From positions 1 through 10,444 of the forward strand of contig JAISVV010000073.1 of assembly GCA_031271365.1 (NCBI GenBank): 10,444 nucleotides of DNA, in the 5' to 3' direction. Position numbers and translations under genes: made by a program. The notes under the pieces were generated by a model. It did no database searches. It saw only the letters and a program-made list of their open reading frames with translations, and was not told where the DNA came from. Below, in pieces: positions 1-5,800 of this stretch. Within the stretch, counting starts at the first letter, position 1; every line of letters begins with the position of its first letter. The DNA is from Elusimicrobiota bacterium. GTDB taxonomy: Bacteria; Elusimicrobiota; Elusimicrobia; Elusimicrobiales; Elusimicrobiaceae.

Positions 1-516
1 ATCTTTGCGCGGCAGGCCGGCGGCCTGCGCGGCGGCTGTTTTTTGCTCGAAAAATTGGTAAATTTCTTTTAAAATATCGTCGTAGCGGCAATGTTTTTGC
101 ATATCTTTGGGCGTGGCGCGCGCGTGCATTATAACCAGCTTTGCGCCGTGCTCTTTGGCCAGCTTTGCCAGGCGTATATCTTTAAGGCCGCTGACGTCGT
201 TTATTATGCTTGCGCCTTCTTCCAGCGCGGCGCGGGCGGTTTGAAAATTATAGGTGTCTATGGAAATTTCGGTATGCGGCCAAAGGCGTTTGATTTCGCA
301 GATAACCGGCAGCGCGCGGGCAATTTCTTCTTTAACCGAAACAGGCTCGCAGCCGGGGCGGGTGGATTCCGCGCCGACGTCTACGATATCGCCGCCTTGG
401 CTTAAAATTTCTTCCGCGCGGTTTATGGCGTTTTCAAACAAAGTATATTTGCCGCCGTCGTAAAAAGAATCCGGCGTTACGTTTAAAATGCCCATTATAA
501 GCGGAAATTTTATCAT
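1..516 (-). CDS. folP: Dihydropteroate synthase, C-terminus cut off by the window edge
   Basis: DHPS condenses 6-hydroxymethyl-7,8-dihydropterin diphosphate with p-aminobenzoate to give dihydropteroate, in the cytosolic folate pathway. My translation from ATG 516-514 runs open for 172 codons to the window edge, so roughly the last 100 residues of this usually 260-280-residue TIM-barrel enzyme are missing. Visible motifs are the family signature MGILNVTPDSF (residues 8-18), GAESTRPG (48-55, pterin/phosphate loop), SIDTYN (85-90), INDVSG (105-110) and MHARATPKDMQ (130-140). The last replaces the commoner MHMRGTP with MHARATP, a mild variation. The start codon shares one base with the folE stop (TAATG), and AAAGG lies 4 nt upstream, so translation is probably coupled to folE. 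It is the last visible gene of the operon; further folate genes may lie beyond the left edge. Identity is secure; integrity of the C-terminus cannot be judged. Confidence 0.97.
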   Translation of the reverse strand, partial: MIKFPLIMGILNVTPDSFYDGGKYTLFENAINRAEEILSQGGDIVDVGAESTRPGCEPVSVKEEIARALPVICEIKRLWPHTEISIDTYNFQTARAALEEGASIINDVSGLKDIRLAKLAKEHGAKLVIMHARATPKDMQKHCRYDDILKEIYQFFEQKTAAAQAAGLPRKD

Positions 517-1142
517 TATACCTTTTGCACAAACTGCAAAAATTCCTGCCGCACTTCGTTTTTGTTAAACACGCCGCGCAAGGCGCTGGTTATCATCTCT
601 GCCTTATGTTTTTCTATCCCGCGCGAGGATATGCACATATGCTTAGCTTTGCACACAACCATCACGCCCAGCGGTTTTAAATGCTGCATAAGGCTGTCTG
701 CAATTTGGGCTACCAGCTTTTCCTGTATTTGCAGGCGGCGGGAATAAATTTCCACAAGCCTTGCCAGCTTAGAGATGCCGATAACCTTTTTATCCGGCAG
801 ATAACCGATGCTGATTGTGCCGAAAAACGGCATCATATGATGTTCGCACATGCTGTAAAACTCTATGTCTTTTAAAATTACCATCTCGTCGCAGGAGCCT
901 TCGGTAAACGTTTTTAGCACGCTTTCGGGTTTTTGCGCGTAACCGCCGTAAAGTTTTTGCCAGCTTTTTATAACGCGCTTTGGCGTTTCTTTAAGGCCTT
1001 CGCGCTGCGGGTTTTCGCCGATATAAGTCAGTATTGTTTCCAGCGCTTTGTGGGCGGTTTGCTCGGTTATTTTATTTTTAATATTTTGTGCAGCTGCAGG
1101 CTTAGTTTTAGCCACGGGTTTTGTTTTATTAGCTTTAGGCAT
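516..1142 (-). CDS. folE: GTP cyclohydrolase I (type IA, zinc-dependent)
   Basis: FolE converts GTP to 7,8-dihydroneopterin triphosphate and formate. This is the first step of folate synthesis and also the entry to the queuosine/7-deazaguanine pathway. The 208-residue protein has the family core from about residue 24: ENPQREGLKETPKRV (43-57), the zinc-binding CEHH (C99, H102), GISKLARLVE (122-131), the second zinc site KHMC (C170) with SSRG, and the terminal EFLQFV. The 71-residue spacing between C99 and C170 equals that of C110-C181 in E. coli FolE. The first 24 residues are an atypical extension with seven lysines. This stretch overlaps the end of queE in another frame. I keep ATG 1142 because AGGAG lies 11 nt upstream, inside queE, and no other in-frame ATG precedes the core; a GTG at codon 10 is a possible alternative. 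The gene sits between queDE and folP and can serve both pathways. Confidence 0.98.
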   Translation of the reverse strand: MPKANKTKPVAKTKPAAAQNIKNKITEQTAHKALETILTYIGENPQREGLKETPKRVIKSWQKLYGGYAQKPESVLKTFTEGSCDEMVILKDIEFYSMCEHHMMPFFGTISIGYLPDKKVIGISKLARLVEIYSRRLQIQEKLVAQIADSLMQHLKPLGVMVVCKAKHMCISSRGIEKHKAEMITSALRGVFNKNEVRQEFLQFVQKV

Positions 1143-1663
1143 TTGTTGATGTTCTCCTGTTTAGAGCCTTCGGGCTGAAGGTAAACGCACGCTTTGGGGG
1201 CGTATTTTTTATATTTTAAAATTTCTTTTTTAGTTGTTTTGCGCTCCACTACCAGTTTGATGACGTCGGCCTTATCAAGCAAAGCCGCGCTGGCGTTTTT
1301 TTTGGGCGAAGCCGTTGTGCAGTATATCAAAGAAGTGTCTATATCGCGCGCGCCGTTTGTCTCTAAATGCACCTGCCAGCCGCGCGCGGCAAAAAGTTTT
1401 ATAAGCGGCAAAATATCCTGCTCCGCGGGCTCGCCGCCGGTTATTATAACCGCTTTGGCCGGGTACTTGCCCGCGCGCGCCAAGATGGCCGCCGGCGTCA
1501 GCCGCGCCGTAATTTTTTGCGCGTATTTTGTATCGCACCACGCGCAGCCCATGCCGCAGCCTGCCAGGCGCACAAAAACGGCGGGCAGGCCCGCGTGTTT
1601 GCCCTCGCCTTGTATGGAATAAAAAATCTCGTTAACGTTAAGTTTTGATGAGGGCCGCGGCAT
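1067..1663 (-). CDS. queE: 7-carboxy-7-deazaguanine synthase (radical SAM)
   Basis: QueE is a radical S-adenosylmethionine enzyme that contracts the ring of 6-carboxytetrahydropterin to 7-carboxy-7-deazaguanine, on the way to preQ0 and tRNA queuosine. The 198-residue protein shows FYSIQGEG (residues 14-21) near the N-terminus, a CX3CX2C iron-sulfur motif (C36, C40, C43) followed by DT, the SAM-binding TGGEP (75-79), ETNG (101-104), a SPKK segment, LQPEGS, and the typical terminal LQLHKIL. I chose ATG 1663 because GGGAG lies 7 nt upstream. An upstream TTG at 1684 would add seven residues but has a weaker site. The gene overlaps queD by 26 nt and folE by 76 nt. Its C-terminal motif lies inside the folE overlap, so both reading frames there appear to be in use. 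QueC, the next enzyme, is absent from the window. Confidence 0.96.
   Translation of the reverse strand: MPRPSSKLNVNEIFYSIQGEGKHAGLPAVFVRLAGCGMGCAWCDTKYAQKITARLTPAAILARAGKYPAKAVIITGGEPAEQDILPLIKLFAARGWQVHLETNGARDIDTSLIYCTTASPKKNASAALLDKADVIKLVVERKTTKKEILKYKKYAPKACVYLQPEGSKQENINKCLKLIKQNPWLKLSLQLHKILKIK
1154..1158 (-). promoter_or_regulatory. Ribosome binding site of folE inside queE
   Basis: AGGAG on the minus strand lies 11 nt before ATG 1142, within codons near the end of queE. The spacing is somewhat long, but the match supports the 76-nt overlap and the Lys-rich FolE N-terminus. Confidence 0.5.
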
Positions 1664-1982
1664 CCTCGTTCTCCCAAACTTCAAGGGTAAGCAGTTTTAG
1701 GCCGCGCTCTTTAAGCGCGCCTGCGGCCTTGTCAAAAAGGTATTGGCACAGGTTTTCGGCCGTGGGGTTGGGCAGTAAATCGTTTAAAAATTTATGGTCG
1801 GGCAGCAGGGCGTCCAGTAATGGTTTTAACTCTTTAAAATCGCACACCATGCCGCTTGCGCCCACTTCGCCCTGCACCTCAAAAACAACCTGCCACGTGT
1901 GGCCGTGCAGGGCGGCGCAGTCGCCTTTATAGTTTGGCAGTTTATGCGCGGCGGCAAATTTACGCCTTATTTTAAGTATCAT
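1638..1982 (-). CDS. queD: 6-carboxy-5,6,7,8-tetrahydropterin synthase
   Basis: QueD converts the FolE product dihydroneopterin triphosphate to 6-carboxytetrahydropterin, the substrate of QueE. The 114-residue protein matches the usual length of the family. It has the three zinc histidines (H13, H26, H28), the catalytic cysteine in CAALHGH (C22), GMVCDFKELK (44-53), the Asp-His pair in DHKFLND (D62, H63), PTAENL (73-78) and VWENE near the end, whose E104 lies where the family carries a conserved glutamate. The CxxxHGH spacing is that of ordinary QueD, not the PTPS-III form that replaces FolB in folate synthesis, so the role is queuosine precursor synthesis. Its ATG overlaps the stop of the DUF1189-like gene (ATGA, 4 nt), and GGAAGG lies 4 nt upstream. 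Its last 26 nt overlap queE. I see nothing odd in it. Confidence 0.97.
   Translation of the reverse strand: MILKIRRKFAAAHKLPNYKGDCAALHGHTWQVVFEVQGEVGASGMVCDFKELKPLLDALLPDHKFLNDLLPNPTAENLCQYLFDKAAGALKERGLKLLTLEVWENEDAAALIKT
1671..1675 (-). promoter_or_regulatory. Ribosome binding site deciding the queE start
   Basis: GGGAG on the minus strand lies 7 nt before ATG 1663, inside the end of queD. It favours this ATG over the upstream TTG at 1684. Confidence 0.65.
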
Positions 1983-2752
1983 GCGTCCTTCCCGCCGGCT
2001 ATAAATTTGGCAAAAATAAAGTAAGAGTAAGCCAGATAAAGCGCAAAATAAATAACCATCAAAGCCGGCAGTTTAAAGGGCGCGGCGTAGTTTAGCAAAA
2101 ACAATACCGCCGACGGCGCCTGCAAATAACAGGCCAGCTTTAAAAGCCCGCCTGCGGTAACGGCGGCCCGCGCGTAGGTGTTTAGCATCGCGGCGGCCAA
2201 AAACGCCAGCAGAATCATAAAAGGTATTTTTAAAAATTGGGCTATCATCATCATTATCGTCAGCGTGTAGAGCATAAACGCGCTTATCTTCGGTTTATTT
2301 TGGCCGAGCGTCTGCGGCGATATGGTTAAGTTTAAATTATCCGGCAAAACACTTTCCTGAAACTGGCCGTTGTAGTTTAGATAAACCTTGGTTTGCGTCA
2401 CTTTTATCATGGTGCGGCTTGTTTCCATTTGCGTGGGGTAGACGGGCTCGTCGGCGGCGGTTTCAAAAACTATTTGGTAGCCCTCCAGCTCTTCCGGCAT
2501 TATGGTAAGCGGCAGGCCGCCGTTAACTTGCGCATGGCCGTTTTGTATCACAATTTCCGGCGTGTAGGAAGCCAGTTTATCTACGACAGCGTCCATACGC
2601 GCTTTACCGGTAGCCGTTGTGATAAGCGCTATAAAAACGCAGGTTATAATAAAGGTATAAAATACAAAAAGACAGGCCAGCCAGCCTGATTTTTTAATAT
2701 ATTTTGCATAAAAATCCATGCTGAACAATGCTTTGACAGGACCTAAAAACAT
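1979..2752 (-). CDS. DUF1189-like integral membrane protein
   Basis: This 257-residue membrane protein has no known function. Hydropathy read by eye gives one transmembrane segment near the N-terminus (about 23-46), a polar domain probably outside the cytoplasm (about 47-155), then about four more hydrophobic helices (156-174, 175-195, 206-222, 228-248). This layout, together with phrases such as PEIVIQNGHAQV, MPEELEGYQIVFET and LPDNLNLTISPQTL, resembles my recollection of DUF1189 proteins (PF06691), which have a short N-terminal stretch, one helix, an outer domain and a helical bundle. No catalytic motif is evident. The start is well supported: GGAGG lies 5 nt before the ATG. It is first in the operon and its stop overlaps the queD start, but nothing ties it to queuosine chemistry. 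Transport or envelope sensing would be speculation. An unrelated membrane protein with similar topology is the main alternative. Confidence 0.72.
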   Translation of the reverse strand: MFLGPVKALFSMDFYAKYIKKSGWLACLFVFYTFIITCVFIALITTATGKARMDAVVDKLASYTPEIVIQNGHAQVNGGLPLTIMPEELEGYQIVFETAADEPVYPTQMETSRTMIKVTQTKVYLNYNGQFQESVLPDNLNLTISPQTLGQNKPKISAFMLYTLTIMMMIAQFLKIPFMILLAFLAAAMLNTYARAAVTAGGLLKLACYLQAPSAVLFLLNYAAPFKLPALMVIYFALYLAYSYFIFAKFIAGGKDA

Positions 2753-2757
2753 ATGCG

Positions 2758-2762
2758 CCTCC
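2758..2762 (-). promoter_or_regulatory. Ribosome binding site of the DUF1189-like gene
   Basis: GGAGG on the minus strand lies 5 nt before ATG 2752. It is the best Shine-Dalgarno match in the window and fixes the start of the first gene of the leftward operon. Confidence 0.8.
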
Positions 2763-2771
2763 GCGTTAAAA

Positions 2772-2780
2772 TGCTACACT
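2772..2780 (+). promoter_or_regulatory. Candidate extended -10 promoter for the macroglobulin-pbpC operon
   Basis: TGCTACACT is a TG extension plus TACACT, four of six matches to the -10 consensus. Initiation near 2787 would give a leader of about 27 nt carrying the GAGG site. No convincing -35 lies at the expected distance. It is weaker than the opposing minus-strand element a few bases away. Confidence 0.3.
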
Positions 2781-2792
2781 GATAGTATATCA
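2780..2792. repeat. 13-bp inverted repeat, possible operator
   Basis: TGATA-GTA-TATCA is a perfect inverted repeat with 5-bp arms around a 3-bp centre. It covers the whole candidate minus-strand -10 element and the expected plus-strand start site, a position where a bound dimeric regulator could affect both operons. The arms do not extend further, and AT-rich promoter DNA often gives such short palindromes by chance, so the operator reading is tentative. Confidence 0.25.
2784..2792 (-). promoter_or_regulatory. Candidate extended -10 promoter for the DUF1189/que/fol operon
   Basis: On the minus strand TGATATACT reads as a TG extension plus TATACT, five of six matches to the -10 consensus. Initiation near 2777 would leave about 25 nt of leader including the GGAGG site. 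No good -35 is visible at 17 nt, which is usual for extended -10 promoters. An alternative pair, TTGATA at 2793-2788 and TTTAAC at 2770-2765 with a 17-nt spacer, would start transcription at or inside the ribosome site and is less likely. Confidence 0.42.
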
Positions 2793-2800
2793 ATTTTGAC

Positions 2801-2804
2801 GAGG
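2801..2804 (+). promoter_or_regulatory. Ribosome binding site of the macroglobulin gene
   Basis: GAGG lies 9 nt before ATG 2814. Together with the signal peptide that begins at this ATG, it rules out the longer in-frame reading that opens at 2718 inside the opposite-strand gene. Confidence 0.65.
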
Positions 2805-2813
2805 TATTTATCT

Positions 2814-5800
2814 ATGAAAAAGCTCCTTTTCCTGCCGCTTTTAACCTTTTTGGCGGCCGCCGCTTCCGCGGCGGATTTATCCATTATAAGCCGCAGCCCC
2901 CGCGGCCAGCTTAACGATTACCAAAGCAGAAGCGATATAAACGTTTCCTTTAATAAACCCGTCGCCGCGCTGGGGGAAATGTCCCAGCTTGCGCTGGAAG
3001 ACTGCCCCCTAACCATCACCCCCGCCGTAGAGGGCGCCTGCCGCTGGGCGGGCACGCAGCTTTTAACTTTCAGCCCCAAAGACGGCTTTAAAAACGCCAC
3101 AAGATACACGGTTAACGTAAGGGCCGGCCTGAAGTCTGAGGTGGACGGCTCCGCGCTGCCCAAAGCCCAAAGCTGGACTTTTGATACCGCCCGCCCGCGC
3201 GTGCAAAGCACGCAGCCGTATAACAACGAGCTTTGGGTTTCGCTGTATCCCAAAATCGGCCTGGCTTTTAATATGCCCGTCAATATGGCGCTGGCAAAGG
3301 GCTTTATCACGCTTACGCAGGACGGCCGCGCCGTCGCCTTTGACCTAACCCCGATAAGCCCGGATTTGTACCGGGAAATGTACAAATACCAAAGCTACGC
3401 GCGGGAAAATATTGTATTGCTGCAGCCGCAAAACCGCTTAACGCCGGGCAAGGCTTACAGCGTGGTTGTCAAAAAAGGCATGCCCGCCAAAGAAGGCGCC
3501 TTAACGCAGGAGAGCGATTTTGCCTTCACCTTTCACACCTACGCCGATTTTGACGTCGTTTTACCCGTGGAAGAAAAATGTATGCCCTTTACGCCCGCCT
3601 TGCGCTTTACAAACCCGGTTACCGCCGGCGAGATTTACCGCAATATTTCTTTTAACCCGCCCATAGCTTTTACCCCCGCCGACGAAAGCAACAGCGGCGG
3701 CCAAACGCGCCTTAAAGACGACAGCCGGCAGTACGTCAACGAAACCCCGCTTGCCGCAATAAAACTGCAGCCCTCGCAGCGTTACGAGGTTACTTTAAAT
3801 AAAGATTTAACCGACGTCTTTGGCAATAAACTGGGCCGCGACGTAACTTTTTACTGGGATAATATGGGTTATTGCCCGTCTATAGATTTTAAAGGCGGCT
3901 TTGGCATTTTAGAAAGCTATTTAAAGCCTTACCACCATCTCTCCGCCGTCAACGCCGGCGAGATTGAAGTGCAAAAACAAAAAATCCGCTACCAGGATTT
4001 TATACCCAGCTACAATAAGCAGGATTTAACCGGCTACTGCCAGCGCGTCAACCTAACGGGCGATTATACCGAAAACGTGTTTACCCCCAACGATACCAAA
4101 GACAAAGCCGCAAACAGCTTTATAGATTTAACGCAGGCCTTAGGCGGCGAGCCGGGCGGCATTGTTTTAAGCCAAATCCTAAACAAGTTCCGCGGCGGGC
4201 AGGGCCGCCAATGCTGGCAATATGCCGTTGATAACGTAACCAATATGGGCCTTACGCTAAAAACCTCGCCTGATGATATTTTGGTTTGGGCCACGTATCT
4301 GCAAACCGGCGCGCCCGCCAAAAACAAAGAGGTGGAACTGCGCGACACCCAAAACAATGTGCTGTGGCAGGGCAGGACGGATAGTAAAGGCATAGCCAGG
4401 GCCCCGGGCTGGGCTAAGCTGGAGTTTTACCGGGAAGACAAATGGCGCTCGCCGGAAGTGTGGGCCTTTGTAAAAGACGGCGGCAATATCGCCCTTATAT
4501 CCAGCCATTGGAACGACGGCATACAACCCTGGCGTTTTAACATCAGCTACGATTGGAACGCCGAGGCCAAAAAATACAAAAACTTTATTTTTACCGAGCG
4601 CGGCGTTTACCGCCCCGGCGAAAATGTGTACATAAAATCAATTTTGCGGGAATATAAAGACGGCGTTTTAACCTACGCCAACCTTAAAGATGCCGACTTT
4701 ATTATAAAAGACCCGCGCGGCAAAGAAGCGGTTAACGCCAAAGTGCCGTTTAATAAAGAAACCTCTTCCTTTGCCTACGAGTACGCCGTGCCGGCCAACG
4801 CGGCCACGGGCTACTGGCAGATATCGGTTAAAAGCGACACCTTGTATTTTTACGACGATTTTAGGGTGGAAGCCGTTAAACCCGCCGAGTTTGAGGTTAA
4901 CCTGACGCCGCTTGCCAAAGAATATTCCGCCGGGCGGCAGGCCGAGTTTCTGCTGGACGCAAAATATTTATTCGGCGCGGCTTTAGGCGGCGCGGCTGTC
5001 AGGTGGAATGTGGTTTTATCGCCCGCTTTATACCGCTCGCCCAAGCACGAGGGTTACGCCTTTGGCGGCGGCGGTGCCGAGCAAAATAAAACGCTGCTTA
5101 CCGCTTCAACGCAGCTTGATGAAAAAGGCTCCGGCAAACTTGGCGTGGAGATACCGGATATCGACTATAACGCCAATATCTACGTTGAAGCCGGCGTTAT
5201 GAGCCCGCAAAATCAGGAGCTTTTCTCCCGCAAAAGCGTAAGCGTTTACCCGGCTGATGTTTTGGTAGGCGTTAAGGCCGATAATAATATGGTTGACGCC
5301 GGCCAGCCTTTTACCGCCAATATAATAACCATAAACCCGCAGGGCGATAAAGTTGCCGACGTTGCCGTCAAAGGCGAGATTAAGCGCAAAGAATACCTAA
5401 GCGCGCGCAAAACCGGCGTAAGCGGCCGCCTTGAATGGATCAGCGAAGAAAAGGAAGAGCGCGTGCAAGCCTTTGACCTTATTGCCAAAGACGGCAGCGT
5501 TAATCTGGAATTTGTCCCCGCAAAAGGCGGCAGCTACTTTATAGATTTAACCGCGCAAGACGCCAAAGGCCGCCGGAGCAAAACCACGTACAGCTTTTAC
5601 GTCTCCGACGATAAAAACGCCTACTGGAAGCAGGCCGACGACGATATCGTGCAATTGGAAGCCGATAAAAAAGAATACGCGCCCGGCCAAAAAGCAAAGA
5701 TATTGGTTAAATCCCCCTACGCGACGGCGCAGGCCTTAATAACCGCCGAGCGCGACGGCATTTTATACTCCAAAACGCAAACGATAAAAGGCGGCAGCGC

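Larger units (their letters stand above)
2753..2813. promoter_or_regulatory. Divergent intergenic control region
   Basis: These 61 bases are the only complete intergenic gap in the window and separate the DUF1189-queD-queE-folE-folP operon (leftward) from the macroglobulin-pbpC operon (rightward). They contain ribosome binding sites for both first genes, candidate extended -10 elements on both strands and a small inverted repeat. Each untranslated leader would be only about 25-27 nt, too short for most riboswitches. Both operons must be controlled from here or from sequence inside the flanking genes. Confidence 0.8.

Noticed and set aside
91..463. Two plus-strand open frames at the left edge
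   Set aside because: They lie opposite folP, whose DHPS motifs are continuous on the minus strand from 516 to base 1.
1194..1622. Plus-strand open frame opposite queE (142 codons)
   Set aside because: The minus strand carries the complete radical SAM motif set; the plus frame has no recognisable feature.
2733..2738. Perfect TTGACA -35 hexamer on the plus strand
   Set aside because: It lies inside the DUF1189-like coding region and no -10 element follows at 15-19 nt.
2718..2813. 32-codon in-frame extension upstream of the macroglobulin start
   Set aside because: It runs through the promoter region and into the opposite gene; the signal peptide and ribosome site place the start at ATG 2814.
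2753..2813. preQ1 riboswitch before the que genes
   Set aside because: Expected for queuosine genes, and CTACAC occurs on the plus strand, but the partner stem is missing, it is on the wrong strand for the que operon, and the leader of about 25 nt is too short.
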